DNA of 64,000 nucleotides, taken from the NCBI GenBank assembly GCA_036877525.1, contig JAZGTH010000088.1:1578501-1642500 (forward strand). Direction: 5' to 3'. The first letter of the stretch is position 1; the number at the start of each line of letters is the position of its first letter. Position numbers and translations under genes: made by a program. Positions 22,404 through 35,480 of this stretch are shown here, in pieces. Source of the stretch: Chromobotia macracanthus. Its lineage: Eukaryota > Chordata > Actinopteri > Cypriniformes > Botiidae. Under the pieces are notes generated by a model, which saw only the letters and a list, made by a program, of their open reading frames with translations, was not told the DNA's origin and made no database searches.

Positions 22404-23435
22404 TCATCTAATATATATTTTTTGCAAGATATTTAACACTTTTGGGAGCTAAATATCTGTAACTTTATTTACATAATAACAGCCTGCATACTCATATACA
22501 CTTTTATATTATTAGTATTAGTGTTATTATAAATCACTTCAAGACGACAGATCAAATAGCTTGAATTGAAATTCAGAAACAGGAATAATTAAATAGCTTT
22601 ACATAGTTGTTTTCCATAAATAATGTTTCTGTATTCTAACTACTGTTCTACTGTTTATGACATATTTCCACATTATCATCTCTTTTTGTAAGTATCTCAG
22701 CACTTACAAAGAACTTCTTAACTTCCAGCTGTCTGATTACTGGTAGGTGGTAGAGCCATATTCAGGTAATCCTCTAAACTGCACTTTCCTGCTGTGATTT
22801 CTAAATCCATCATGATGTTGAGTAGAAGATTTGAGTAGAAGGCCATTTGAAACACACAATGAAAACAATACATAATGGTTTACTTACACGTTTGCTGCTG
22901 TTCAAAGATACATAATTAATCTGCAAATCTGCTATAGTGATTTAAGCAAGTGTTTAGGCTATTTCTAGGTGCTTTGCACAAGCAGTGTGAATCTGCAGCG
23001 AGACAGCAGCCCCAGTTTCTGTACTTCTAGCTGAATTTATTATGAGATATCTTGTGAGTCTTATTAAAAAGCAAATGCCTCAAGAGTCAGTCAAGAGTCT
23101 CTCTGTTTCAGATGTCTGTCTGCAGTCCTGAAAAAGTGCCACATCAGAGGCAGAAGTCGGACTCCTGCCTCGCAGGGCAGATTGTGCAGAGCATCGGTTT
23201 TGTGTTTCCCCATCGGCCGCATTCAAACAGTCACTAATCCCACATGACAGTCCATCTCCATTCTGCACAGATCAGAGCGCATCTGCAGACCAGCACCACA
23301 GTATTCAGAACAACAAAACACTACTGCTAGTGCTGATGCTAATGCTACATCCTAATACTAATGCTGAGAGAACTTCATCATTCCTGATTAAAAACCATAA
23401 TCTGTACGTGTAAAGGAAAACGAGCCGTCACTGTC

Positions 23436-23895
23436 CTGGAGCTCAGGTTGTAAAGCATGATGCTCGCAACACCTAGGTCATGGGTTTGATTCTTAGGGAA
23501 CCCAGCTAACAATTTTAGGTTGTGAGAATGTTTCCCTAACATTTTCATTAAGTAACAAAAACATTAAAAATGTTATTTTGAAAGATCTGGAAACATTCAA
23601 AATGTCCAGTTTTTTGATGCCGTATTAATGTTATTATTACATTTTTAAAACCTTCCTCAGACAACTTAAGAATGACGTTTTTGATACATGATGTATAACA
23701 TAAACAAGTTCTACTAAAAAAACATTTCTGATCATTTTGCAAAAACGTGCAAAAACGTTTTTGATCATTTTGGAAGAACTTTTAGAGAACATTAGTCAAT
23801 GTTCCGAGAGTGTTCCTTGTTAGCTGGGGAATGCACTCTTTAAAAAAATAAATGCACAATAAGTTGCTTTGGATAAAAGTGTCTCATAAATGCAT
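23436..23895 (+). mobile_element. tRNA-derived SINE split by a MITE
   Basis: The head GAGCTCAGGTTGTAAAGC with GGTTTGATTCTTAGG occupies 23436-23500. The tail TTGCTTTGGATAAAAGTGTC occupies 23832-23895. A complete MITE sits exactly where the two halves would join, so the SINE is older than the MITE insertion. Confidence 0.85.
23501..23828 (+). mobile_element. MITE, reference full-length copy
   Basis: The termini are CCCAGCTAACA (left) and TGTTAGCTGGG (right), a perfect 11-bp inverted repeat. Left of centre (A end) it carries TTTTAGGTTGTGAGAATG, GTTTCCCTAACATTTTC and AAACATTAAAAATGTTATTT. The right (B end) carries AGAGAACATTAGTCAATG and GTTCCGAGAGTGTTCC. GAA flanks both sides and could be a short target duplication. 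It encodes no protein, so it must have been mobilised in trans. The superfamily is not assigned. Confidence 0.85.
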
Positions 23896-26071
23896 ACAGC
23901 TTTCTGATCGGGCAATACAAACAGCAGCCCTTCTGGGTCCAGAGTGGGTAGGATTTTAACAGGGGTTTAGATATGGCACGACAGTCTTTCTTCAGTGTGT
24001 GCAGCGTTTTGTACTAATAAAACATGAGGTTGGAGCCCTGACCTGGACGTCTAACCTTAAAGAGTGAATCAATAAATACAGAATGGAGGGAATGAATGGT
24101 GAACTCTCTGATATACGGTTATTACAGTGAGAGACTATAATGGAGTCAATGGAGTGAGAGTAATGACTCTTTTCACTATCACTCACTGACTGACATTATA
24201 ACTTTGACTCTACCTTCACTTATATTACCACAAGTTCAGCACATTAGCGCAGGAGGCTGAAATAATCTGAAGTTTGTCTATGTCAACACCTGGCGTCAAA
24301 ATGAATCTTTACTTATTTGTTATGGCTTAGCACACCCGAGACTTAACCTCTCATTTCCTGCAAAACTGCAGCAGTTGCTACACACTCTGGTACACACCCC
24401 AGACGCTGCCATTGGTTCTCTGGGTGATTGGTTCTTGGAGCCAGCCAATCACCTGTGCCATAAATGTCATGTGACATCTCCAAATCCATTTTATTAAACA
24501 CTGCTAAATCATTTACTATATACACTGTTTGATGTATACTCTGCCAAACAAACATACACCCACACCTCTACTGTTAATAAAAAAAGTGCAGAACTCATCT
24601 CATAACCAAATGCCTGACAAAAAAACCTTAGAATTTATAACCCTTAGCTACTAATAAATAAACACAAGATCTCAACTGTGCATATTACAATAATTCATGA
24701 ATTTCTGAGGTGTGAAGACTCTAAGTTGGCTTTGCCTCTGAGCGGAGGGTGTGTGTATTAACTGCATGTTCCCAAACAGTTCATATTCTGTGTGATGTTC
24801 TGCTCAGTGAGCTGCTAATGCACACAGCAGTCTGACTCTCATTAGGTGAGGACAGGAGACTGTAGATTAAAATGCACTGGTGAATGCTGTGGTAATCTTT
24901 ACACATTCACAAAGCTGCAGGAAAGTGGGATGTTACTGTCAGAACCTATTCAGAACCCACCATGAACCTGTGGCATTTATCAGTACGATGCTACACTTAT
25001 CAGCCCGGAAAATAGGGGCCCCGAATCTTACTTTCAGTGAACTTCTCACCAGTCCGTGAAAGCACAAATAAAATTATGGAGGTGAAAGAATGCCTATAAT
25101 TAATAACTTTGTGTCTCTAGTTGACAATTAATAGTCACCATGAAATCAAAATACAGTATCCTTATTATTTATGAAACACTGCAGTGTTCATTATAAATGA
25201 TGTATCAGCCCACACCATTATATTTTATTAATTTGTGTGCTTTAATCAACATCTTTAATCAAAATCTAAAAATCCCCTCTGAAATTACAGACCTTCTCTG
25301 ATGATGTCAGTCTGATGTTTTGGGCGGAGCCAGGGCTGTTAACCACTCCCCTCCAATGGTGGTTTGCCAGAATTTGAAACACCACCTTTTCTAGAGCCAA
25401 TCAATTTTTATTTTAAGAGAACCATCTGAGACAAAACTGACAAATCAAGGAACATATCCTGAAAACTACACTTCCCTCAGCTGTAGAGGAACAACCCCAG
25501 AGAATTAAAACATCCTCAGGAATCCAACGATTAGTTTGAAGAGAAAAACAGAAATGTAAAGCATTCAAGTACTCATTCTTTGACCCATGAACAAACATGA
25601 ACTGAATTTCTGGTGAGGCTACAAGTGAAGAATCTGTGATTATATTACACACTACATCAAAGATCAGAACAACGATAAAAGAAACACAAAAAGAGGGTAA
25701 AAAGTCAAGAGAGGACGATGTGTGCTGAAATAAATAAGATCAAGCTGACTGTACGCACATGAAGGACCTTCAGCTGAATGATGTATGAATTTACATGATG
25801 GTTAGTGGATTTCTGTGTTTATGTCGAGCGTGAAGGCTGTCGTAGGCAAAGCATAACTATATGCACATATTCAATAACAGTCACTCAATAACCCGTGAAT
25901 TTCAACCTTCACATCCTCATCCAACCCTCTTAATGTATGACTGCCACAAACCGTCTGTTGTAGGACGATTACATCACTCACCAAGCTCTTCCTGCTGTCT
26001 TAATGCACATCCCCTGAAAATATACAGTGAGCTCCAAAAGTTCAAACTGCTCATTGTTCGTTCAGGTTAGC

Positions 26072-26121
26072 TGATGCATTAACTAATGTTCACAAATGGA
26101 ACCTTGTTGTAAAACGTTACC
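26072..26121 (-). repeat. fragment of the GGTAAC-ended element
   Basis: Read on the minus strand it begins GGTAACGTTTTACAACAAGG and continues TTTGTGAACATTAGTTAATG, the start of the element seen at 998 and 28951. Confidence 0.6.
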
Positions 26122-27917
26122 AGTTAGTGAACTAAAAAAATCATCCTAAATCATCATCTTTCTTTTCTGTCAACTTTGTTTCAACATTCTCAAAATCCTA
26201 AAACATTTTTTTTATTTTCAGGAATAAATGCAAAAAAACAAAAGAGGTCTTTTGTCCATGTATGTATGTATGTACTGTAAATGTTAAGTTATTAAATTCA
26301 ACCTCATGTTACAGTACCGCCCCTTAACACATTTTAACTTTAAATAATAAGAACTTGATGACTTAAAGTTAAGGTGAGGTCATACCGACAACCTTCCTGA
26401 ATAAACCATTTTTGTTCTACTCAAGTTTGGCGGACATAGAAGCAATGAATAAAAGCAGGTTGTGTTTATTTTAATATATCAATTCAAAAACACAAAAAAG
26501 AAAAGTGTGTGCTTAGGCCACACATTGCAGACAACTTGAGTCATGGTGCTCATTTGGGAGATGTAGGTTTGAATTCACTATGCTAGTGCTCAAAGGTTTG
26601 AAGTTCTCAGTTGTTTGGTTTAAATATCATCTTTGTTCTTGGATGTTTCTCCTAAAAGTGTTTAAACAGATTTAATTAATAAGACAATTGTTGAAAACGA
26701 TTGTACAGATAATCAGGATGTGGATAAAATTGATGAGAAATATTTTATATAAAATGTTCAATATTATGGAAGAATTAGAAAATCTGAGGCCAGTGTGTGA
26801 CTGTTGAGATCTCTTTCAATCTTAACTCTAGTGGAAGATTTCTGGGTCTTCTCAGGAGAAACATCTGAGATGCAGAAGACCTAATATTTGTCTAAATTTA
26901 ATATCATTACTATCTAGGAGAAACATACCAACATCATGATGGGCAAATATGATGGGCAAGCTTTGACTCTTTGAGTTATGCTGGTGTGAAATTTTTTTGC
27001 ATATAAACTTTAAAACATGGTGAAAGCAACACAAATCATTTAGATGTTTGTTTGTACCTGACTGGGATCTGGTGAGAGAACAGCGTTTGTTCTCTAAAGT
27101 TCTGCATGAGTTAGAAAGCTCTGGCCTGAAAACTGCTGAACATGTCTGTCCACTCTGATACATCTCAATTAAGAACGAAACACCACACAAAAAAGTAATG
27201 TTTCTCAAGGTCAGCCAGGGAGGTTCTTTTCTGTTTCTCTTCTTAGCATCAGAAGAACAGAAAGGAACTTTGTCTCAGGCAATGACACCTGCTCCATATG
27301 ATGCTGGCAGATGTGTGGAGTAATTAAACTGCCAGAGGTTTCTTCTCGTTCCTCTAATGTTCTCTCATGAGATCCATGTGCTTCTGTGTGACTGATGTGC
27401 GTGTGAATGTCTCTGCCATGTGTGTGTCATAATAATTATCTGGCCCACTGCAATGCTCAGTTAGTAACTGAAAGTAACAATAGAAAACTTACTAAAGAAC
27501 TACTACATATTTAAACATTTCTGCTTTTTGTTAATGCTTTATATAAATTGCTTTAATAAAACCTTGTTCACCACTAACAATTAGCTAATGCACATAGAGC
27601 ATCGACTGTGTTTCAAAACTCTGCTCAGTTCTGAGTCAAACACATATATTCTGCATTAACCTATGATGAGTAGCACTATTGGAACGCATGTGTCCAATCA
27701 TATCTGTGCAACCTACAAATGAGGAAGTTGTACAACAAAAGACAAAGTAATCTTGCTCTCCAAGTGTAATACCTCAATTACTGCAGCTCACAACACAAGA
27801 TTACTGGCTATACACTCACTGATGTCTCACTTCTGCAGGTCAGTGTTCACTTATCAGAGCCTCAGTGCGGCAGAGAAGAAACAAGATTCAGTTCATTAAA
27901 CCTAACTGCTGATGTCC

Positions 27918-27926
27918 ACACACACG

Positions 27927-27957
<31 letters not shown>
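27918..27957. repeat. (CA)n microsatellite
   Basis: An imperfect CACACA run with occasional G and A interruptions. It is non-coding, in intron 1. Confidence 0.85.
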
Positions 27958-28950
27958 TCTTTGGTCAGCAGTTGCTCTATAATACTTTAGGAGAATTAAT
28001 ATCTACTGTCATATACTTCAGTTTTTTTGCTTTCCTGTGGGGGCGACACTCTCTCAATTGCACTTGGGAGTTTTTGGATCATGGTAAGTCATTAAACGCT
28101 TTGTTTGCCTGAGTTGTACTTTATCACCTGCTCTTTTGTCCTTTGTCATTTTGCAGGGATGAGTGGTCACTTTCCTCTGTTCAAATTCATGAGCCATTTC
28201 TCTTTCAATCATTTTGTGGACCTGTTTCTGTTTAATTAAGCATGTGCGTGAGGTGGAAGGTTAATTTAGGAGTGGCACTGACTCTGGACATACGATTTAT
28301 AGAAAAAGATTTATACCAAAGCTTTATAAAGATTTATAGAAAACCCCAGTGTCCTGTTAGCCAGTCATCGTCATTACTGGACTGACTTCTCCAAATGCTT
28401 TCAGATCTCAACTTGACCTTCGACTGTTCTGTTCCCTGTGGCTGAACAAGACGACCGGATTGACATGATCAGCCAGCTGAATTCTCCAGCCAGTAGGAGA
28501 AGAGAACTCATCACAAAGTCTGAAAGCCAAGAAATGACAATGTAATGGATTTTTCTAATAAAATGACATTAATGCATTAGGTCTCCACACCAAAATCTTA
28601 GTGCCAAAATAAGTCCCTCAAGCTTGTGTTATTGTTGTCTCAGCAGAGCAGAGAACCGACCGCTGGTTCGACTTCCATTACCCACAATCCCACAGCTCCT
28701 CAACCATTGTCATGAGTGAGCTGTCAGACTCAAATTCTTTCAAGAAACATCACAGCGGTTGCCCTCGACTGTAGAACCTTTTCCAAAACACATGAACCTG
28801 CTCTGGTTTAGAAATAAAGTTTCGTATGAAGACACAAAGGTTAGCTAGCCACTTAAAGATGCTTTTAAAACAAACAAACAAGCCTATATTTAGTTTATGT
28901 AAATAAACTACATACATTTTAGGAATAAAAAATGGAAGTCCATAAAACAT

Positions 28951-29162
28951 GGTAACACTTTACAGTAATGTTCTATTTGTTAAGAAAAGCTGATGCATTA
29001 GCTAACATAAACTAACAATGAATACTACATATTTACAGCATTTATTAATTTCTGTTGATGCTAGTTAATGCAAATACAATTGTGTATGCATGTTCATTGT
29101 TTTATTCATTTTTAAGATTTATTGTTAGTTTGTGTTAATTAAGGTAGTTCACTAATGTTAAG
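28951..29162 (+). repeat. MITE-like element with GGTAACACTTTA start
   Basis: It begins GGTAACACTTTACAGTAATG and continues TGATGCATTAGCTAACATAA, TTACAGCATTTATTAATTTC and TTAGTTAATGCAAATAC. The right end is truncated. It is the same family as 998-1296. Confidence 0.65.
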
Positions 29163-30832
29163 GGCTGTTTTCAAACAGGCTTCCTGAACACACACCAGTT
29201 TGTTTGTTTGGTTGAACAAACCGATGTTGTGTTGATCTGTCCGGGATAACCACAAAATTAGGTGGAACAGAAAAAGTTTTTTAATAAAAAATAAAAAACA
29301 ACCACACAAAGTGTGTAAATATTTGTTAATATGTTACTTTGTTAATATGAACATTCCTAAAACACAAAATAACTACAAACTACAAGCTACAAACGCCACC
29401 TCATCTTTGGACCTTTCAAAAACAGAAATCTAGTCATGTAAAAAGACCCTTTGTGACACTAAACACTCATAAAAATGTCGGCACAGACGGGAAGAGGGTA
29501 AATCAGTTCTCTGGGCTGAAAATGGTGAAAAAAGACGTGTAACCTCCTTCTGGTCGCCCACTCAGACTTGTCAACCGAGTGTCCTGCTCAAAAACAGCAG
29601 CCATTTCTGCTCACCTCATGTCTATTCTTCATGTTCTTCCTCTTTTCAAGAAGAAAGGAGGACATGGGGGTGGCCTTCAAAAGAAACACTCACTTTACAT
29701 CTCAAAGATACGGAAGCGCTCACTGACTGTATTTTGCTTTCACCGGCGTCCTCCAACACTTCTTTCTGCGTATATCTGATGCTTCTCCCAGCAGAAAAGT
29801 CAGGGATGCAAAATGTGTCAATGCAGGTAAAGCAAGTGAATTTAGATAATTATTTCCTTGTTTCTTCTACAAAACGAAACATCAACATCTTTGGTTGCAA
29901 CTGCGTGGGAATAAATCTGACTGCGTTTTAACTTCTGATCTTTGGGTCAAATTTGTCCCACAGGGAAAATGATTAAAATTCATAAATTCTTGTTTGGGTA
30001 CAAGGGTGTTGTTGGTAAACATCACAAAACAATACTGTTATTTAACATGTAAAAAATCTTTTGATTAAAAATCTTAAAAATATGATTAAAAATCTTTTAC
30101 TTTTGTACTCTATCACAGAAAACAACATGTACAAGGCGATGAATCTTAAAAAATGGTGCAAAAATATAACCAAGTATGATTAAAACATGAATCCAGTTTT
30201 AAAAGTTTAAATTATTTTTATAAAGACAGAAAATCTGTTCCAGTGTTTTTAACATCACAAACCCTGGTTGCACTTTCAGAAGTGGTCAAAAATCTAAACA
30301 CCTTATCACACTATCTTCTAAACACAGATGAGCAGGAGAAGATCCTGATGCTGGTCTGATCTGAGCTCTCCTCATCTTCTCTCTACAGCAGACAGACTGC
30401 AGTAATGACTCTCTGGAGAACACGGCTCTGAATCGACCCTGGAATTCTCAGCAGGGTGTTGGGACTGTTAACACCCGAGTGAACAGCCAAGGTTTTAAAG
30501 ATAATAGTGTTGATGGGAAAGCTGCCTGATGCTCCTTTAATCTTTCTGTCTGTATACACCTATATGTATATGTATATCTGGGGACACCCAACCATCACAG
30601 TCACTGAAAGAGACTACTGTTATGAAGTCCTGTATAAACTGACTATTTCCACACTGTAAAGATAGTTTCAAATGTCTTTCTTGCAGTTTATATAGCACAC
30701 CAGGAGATGGGTGGGTAATGACATTTTCTTGGTCTTAGCCCCCACAACATTATTAATGGAAACAGAACCTGATAACAGAGACACCGTAAGTGATCAAGTT
30801 GGGAAAATATCAGCTAATTTTTAAAGACTTAA

Positions 30833-31320
30833 TGACATTCCACAAGGCTGCTGTTTCAGCCCTATTATAACATTCACCCCGGATCACATCTCCATACATG
30901 ATCAAATATGCTGACAACAACACCATGATTTACTTAATCAGTGATAAAGATGGATGTGCACACAAATAGGAGGTACAAAGTTTGGTAAATTGTCTGTCCT
31001 TGAATGTCAGCATAACAGTGCAAATCTTATTGTTGACTCTGGAAAACAAAGGACACCTCACGCCCCATTTGCATTAATGACTCGCTCGCTGGAATCCATA
31101 AAGACTCCAGATTACTTAGACTCACTGTTTGGTATAGAAGACAAAAGTACAGAGCAATACTATCAACACAGAACTAAACAGTAATATATGAAATAAGACT
31201 ATACAGTACCTCTTCTCATAAACTTAAACCAGTTGCTCTCATATAAATCAAGGACTTACTCTGCTCTTGTATTACTGTACTACACTTCCAACTGGCAAAG
31301 CATCTTAGCTTTGATTTAGA
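30833..31320 (+). pseudogene. decayed non-LTR retrotransposon (LINE) reverse-transcriptase fragment
   Basis: Successive frames resemble the reverse transcriptase of L2/Rex1-type LINEs: DIPQGCCFSP, then after a stop and frame change IKYADNNTMIYLIS (YADN where an active enzyme has YADD), then NLIVDSGKQRTPHAPF, which matches the KELIVDFRKQRTPHAP-type segment. Only about 490 bp remain, with several frameshifts and stops. It is inactive. Confidence 0.65.
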
Positions 31321-32639
31321 TTGTTTTATCACCTCCTTTTTGGAGATGAAGAGAAGTTAGACCATCAGTATGAGTTTGTTAATGACTATATTGACCCACC
31401 AATTTCTCTATTTTATTAAAGAACATTTAGCGCAGCATTCCCGTTGTTGCAGTTTGACAACAAACATTGTCTTTAAGAAAATTGAACGAATTCCTCCCAA
31501 TGTAATTACACCATTAACATAACAGCCACTGCCGCAGCACTGTCTCCAGAGATCTGCTCTTAGACTGAGAAGCTAAGCACAGTGATTAGCCTAATGGAAA
31601 AAGACGAGCTAATGCTATTACTGCACGAGAAACCCGGAGGCGATGAAAACGAAACGTTCCTGAACATTCTCTGCAGTCACGCTAACTGTGTGTGGGCAAA
31701 ACCAGCCAGCGTTACAGCAGGAGGGACAAAGCGGTCAAAGCCGAGTCTTTATCCTGCTTCAGCGGTCTGATGATGTTCGGCTTCTATTGACAACATTAAA
31801 AGTCTACAGTGTACAAGAGCAGTTTGGTTGCTAGGAGAGCCTGACGCTGTATTTAACACCCTAATCTATTCAATAGATCTGAATTTTAAGTGTAGAGATG
31901 AGTGTTTTATTTCACTCCCACATTCCCTATGATGTGAGTTTGGGCACCTGCAATGGACAATATTATTGAAGATTTTAATTTCATCATATTTATCCAATAA
32001 AAGATGATCACAGCTGTACAGTTTCCATTGTGTGGTTTAGTAGGCAGTGTACATACTACACATAATACACATAGACATAAACATGTCTAGAAATGAATCA
32101 GATTTAAAGTAGCTATCTAAAGAACCTTCTGAGAAAAACATCAAAAAAACATTCTTGTAAAATAACCATCACTTATATGTTTGTTTTACTTGCAGGCCTC
32201 TTTCTTTTTGAGAAGTGATGTGTTATTAGAGCTGAGCCCGGAGCATCTAACCGCTGTAATGAACTCTTGCTGTAATGAGCCAACTGCTCAGCTTGCTCTC
32301 GGTAATGATGTGATAACAGGGTGTGAGCCAATCACCACAGGTCATGATTAGCACTCCACTGATATAAACCGCATTGCTAATGCTAACTTCAGCCCCGAAT
32401 CTACCACACAGAACTCGTTTTTTACTTGCCAGAGGAGGATGGGCGGACACGTCCAGCTGGAAAAGCTTAAGACCATATCTTTGAATTGAAAGAAATGTGG
32501 GCTGCAGTTGCATGATTTTTTGCATGATCTTTGCATGTATTTACTTCCTGGTACATATCCCTGTTTGAAAGAAATGCACGTCAACACGTTTACCAATACA
32601 AGTGTGAGTGGAATAACAATCAGACCACACTCTCAAATG
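31321..32639. other. intron 1 segment; possible conserved block near 31540-31780
   Basis: No gene is seen. The part around 31540-31780 (GCTAAGCACAGTGATTAGCC, GGAGGCGATGAAAACG) is less AT-rich and non-repetitive. A 62-codon open frame there shows no family resemblance. Confidence 0.35.
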
Positions 32640-32878
32640 ATCAGAAACATTACTGCAGGACTGTTAACAGATCATATATCAAAAACATCACTCTTAAGTT
32701 GTTAGCTGAACGTTTTTAAAACATTACAGAATTGAAAAAGTCTGAATAAAGTTCATACAACCAAACAGTTAATACCACTTCTAAAAAACTGGATGCTTTA
32801 AATTTTAATAGAGCATTCAAAATAACATGTTAGATGTTTTTGTTACTTAATGGAAATGTTGGAGAAATGTTGGGACAT
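32640..32878 (-). mobile_element. degenerate MITE copy
   Basis: ATATATCAAAAACATCACTC, TTAAGTTGTTAGCTGAACG and TGTTACTTAATGGAAATGTT occur in the order expected for an inverted copy of the family. The terminal CCCAGCTAAC is not preserved. Confidence 0.5.
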
Positions 32879-33345
32879 GAATTGAACAGCAAAACTGGCA
32901 TATTCAAATAGTAGACCACAACTTAAAGATCACATCACAGCAGAAACCCAAGGAACAAAATTAATGATCTTTCTTCTTATACACACAGACTTCCGTTCTT
33001 ACTGTATCTGTGTTCCCCTGCCGAGTAAATGCATAGCTTTACTCATAATATTCATAACTGAACCCTTTCCCTTGAGGAAAACAGGAAATCTGGGACACAC
33101 GTTGGCTCAGACGGAGGATTATGAAATTCTCATTCAAACAGAATCACATTTAAATGACGAAACTGCTAGAGCATCATAACTATTTGTCAGAACTGAACCC
33201 AGGCCTGTGATTGTAAACCCAGTGTGTCTTCAGAATGTAATAAGTGCATGACAGTGTGAATCACACATTTTAGTGAGAGAAACAGGCAGAAAATGACACT
33301 AGATTAGCCATTCAACCCTGAGAAAACAGTAGGAAACAGCAGCAA

Positions 33346-33457
33346 CCCAGCTAACAGTTTTAGGTTGTAAGAACTCTTCCTTAACGTTTCCATTAAGCAG
33401 CAAAAATGTTAAAAATGTAATTATGAAAGTTCTAGGAACATTCATTATCATTCCCAG
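33346..33457 (+). mobile_element. truncated MITE copy (A end)
   Basis: It starts CCCAGCTAACAGTTTTAGG and continues AAATGTTAAAAATGTAATT to GTTCTAGGAACATTCATT, where it runs into a perfect foldback (33439-33483) and stops matching the family. Confidence 0.7.
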
Positions 33458-33483
33458 GAACATTCTGGGAATGATAATGAATG
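33439..33483. repeat. perfect 19-bp inverted repeat, 7-nt loop
   Basis: The left arm CATTCATTATCATTCCCAG (33439-33457) is the exact reverse complement of 33465-33483. The loop is GAACATT. It sits at the broken end of the MITE copy. Confidence 0.95.
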
Positions 33484-33772
33484 ATAATAAAATGAGATGT
33501 CTGGCTGTAAAAATACTGTGTTTGACATATTGTACTGTGCTGATGTGTTGCATCAGTACAGACTTTATCTGTCACATTCTCCCACATGTCGCAACACTCG
33601 TCTACTCCAGTCTCCAGCAAACTGTACCGAACTCGTACCCGAGTTTATCTTCTGTAACCATCAACCTGTTAAATGTCACAGACATTTAAAGTTCTGTTTA
33701 AGAATAGCTTCAGATTTTGCTGATTTTAGAAAATCTACATCTGCTCATACACTTCGCTCCTGTACATGCCTG

Positions 33773-33972
33773 CCCAGCTAATAGAGAATGTTCTCAGAAC
33801 GTTGACTAACATTCCCTAAATGTTCTCTCAAGGTTATCAAAAACGTTCCTGCAGTAACATTAGAAGAACATTTTGTTAATGTTGTATATCATATATCAAA
33901 AACACAATTTTTAAGTTGCTAATGAAACATTTAAAAAATGTTAGAATTTAAAAAAGTGTAAATAACATGCTT
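33773..33972 (-). mobile_element. truncated MITE copy (B end)
   Basis: It begins CCCAGCTAATAGAGAATG, then TTCTCAGAACGTTGACTAAC and GTATATCATATATCAAAAAC. It ends inside the element before the A terminus. Confidence 0.7.
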
Positions 33973-34026
33973 GGTTAGAGCAACGTTATTCTCTACGTCA
34001 ACGTTATTCTCTACGAGTCTACGTCA

Positions 34027-34262
34027 GCTCTAATCAGGCTAAGAGAAGCTGCTGTCTCATCATTGTTTTGAGGCATGCACATTCAGCTGCGCAGGGTTCA
34101 GGAGCAGACGCACAGCTCATAACAACACTGTTCATTTGTCACGATCCGCTCTCCATAAAGACGCTGCACTAATTGCTCTAATTGAGAGATGTTGCAATTA
34201 TCAGGAGAGAAATTCCAATTATCTAGTCCCCATTAAAGACCATTAACGATAGATGTGACATA
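34027..34262. promoter_or_regulatory. candidate enhancer-like block with clustered homeodomain cores
   Basis: Four TAATTG/CAATTA cores (34170, 34179, 34195 and 34216) fall within 52 bp, beside CATTAAAG and CATTAACG, in a non-repetitive block flanked by two MITE copies. TAATTG is a typical homeodomain core. Enhancer function is inference from motif clustering only. Confidence 0.35.
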
Positions 34263-34293
34263 ACACACATGCACAGACTGTTAGAAAGCAGAT

Positions 34294-34514
34294 CCCAGCT
34301 AACAGAGAACACTCTCAGAACATTAGCTAACATTTTCTAAAAGTTCTGTCCAAGTTATCAGATACGCTCTTGCAGTAATGTTAGTAGAACAGTTTTAACG
34401 TTATATATCAGATATATCAAATACGTTATTCTTAAGTTGTTAGTGGAACATTTTTATAACCAAGCAATAACAAGATTTTTGTGGAAATGTTAGGAAAACG
34501 TTCTTACAAATGAA
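34294..34514 (-). mobile_element. MITE copy, A end degraded
   Basis: It begins CCCAGCTAACAGAGAACAC and contains CTCAGAACATTAGCTAAC, TATATATCAGATATATC, TTAAGTTGTTAGTGGAAC and GGAAATGTTAGGAAAACG. The inverted A end fades after TTCTTACAAA. Confidence 0.75.
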
Positions 34515-34554
34515 AATATGTACCCTCATCAGTTACATTAGTGTTAAGTTGTTG

Positions 34555-34640
34555 GAGCCATGATCTAGTGTTTAGAACATGTGTGCCAACACATTAAGCT
34601 GTGATGCTCTTGCAGGAGACTCAAGATCAAATCCAGCTTG
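34555..34640 (+). mobile_element. probable second tRNA-like SINE head
   Basis: GATCTAGTGTTTAGAACATG and GACTCAAGATCAAATCC have the spacing of tRNA A and B boxes but differ from the SINE at 22267. It is diverged, so the call is tentative. Confidence 0.4.
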
Positions 34641-35133
34641 TGACATTTGTGAAAAAAAGCCACGCCCCCTCCAACACATGAACACATTAATAGTTTGACA
34701 GGCAAGTAGGACATCCTATCATTACATTCGGACCAAATACAATGATTGGGTGAACACTTTATGGTCCTGCACCTTCCACAGAAGAAGGAGGAAAGTCTTT
34801 CCAGCAGCAGAGCGTGTTCGGGAGGTTCAGCAGGCTAATCTCTTCAAACGGCCCTGAAGATGAACTTCATTCAGACGCTGCAGTGACAGTGTGAAACTCC
34901 CTCAAGCTGGTTTAACAGTCTGTCCACGTCACAGCAGAGCATGAGCAAGTTCACCTTCAGAGGACAATGAGAGGCTCCTCATGTTCCTCTTGTTCTCCTG
35001 CCACACTTCATTATTCAGACGTCTGTTTTGTTACATCTTCCTCTCGTCTTATAGAGGGTCTTCCTGTACAGTTCAGATAATTATGCTCTAAATGAGATAA
35101 GAGAGATCAGTTACGCTGCAGTATTCTGAATAC

Positions 35134-35480
35134 TCGGCTAAAAATGTAGGTTGTAAGAACATTTCCTAAATGTTTCCATTATGTAACCAAAACATTTAAA
35201 ATGTTGTTTTAAATGTTTTAGGAGTGTTCAGAACATCCAGTTTTTTGTTTTTTTGATTAATTGTTATTACTTGGTTTAAAGAACATTATTCAAACACTTC
35301 TGTAATGTTTGTTTTTTAATGGTGATGGTTAATTAATGGTTTAATGGAACCTGTAATGCTTCCACTTACAACTTAAGAATAACATTTTGATATGAGCTAT
35401 GAAATGTTAAAAAATATTATTAATGTTACTGCAAGAACATTTTTGATAACTTTGAGATAACTTTGAGAGAACATTAGCTA
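35134..35480 (+). mobile_element. MITE copy, ends degraded
   Basis: It starts CGGCTAAAAATGTAGGTTG and continues GTAAGAACATTTCC, CCATTATGTAACC and AAAACATTTAAAATG. It ends ATAACTTTGAGAGAACATTA. The order matches the reference copy in plus orientation. Confidence 0.65.

Larger units (their letters stand above)
23896..28950. other. intron 1 segment without recognised genes
   Basis: AT-rich sequence. It contains a TGTA repeat at 26257-26275, the fragment at 26072 and a CA run at 27918-27957. Open frames up to 118 codons occur but show no family resemblance, no splice-site framing and no codon bias that I can see. Confidence 0.6.

Noticed and set aside
26852..27208. 118-codon minus-strand open frame
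   Set aside because: No domain or homologous motif recognised, and no exon-like boundaries.
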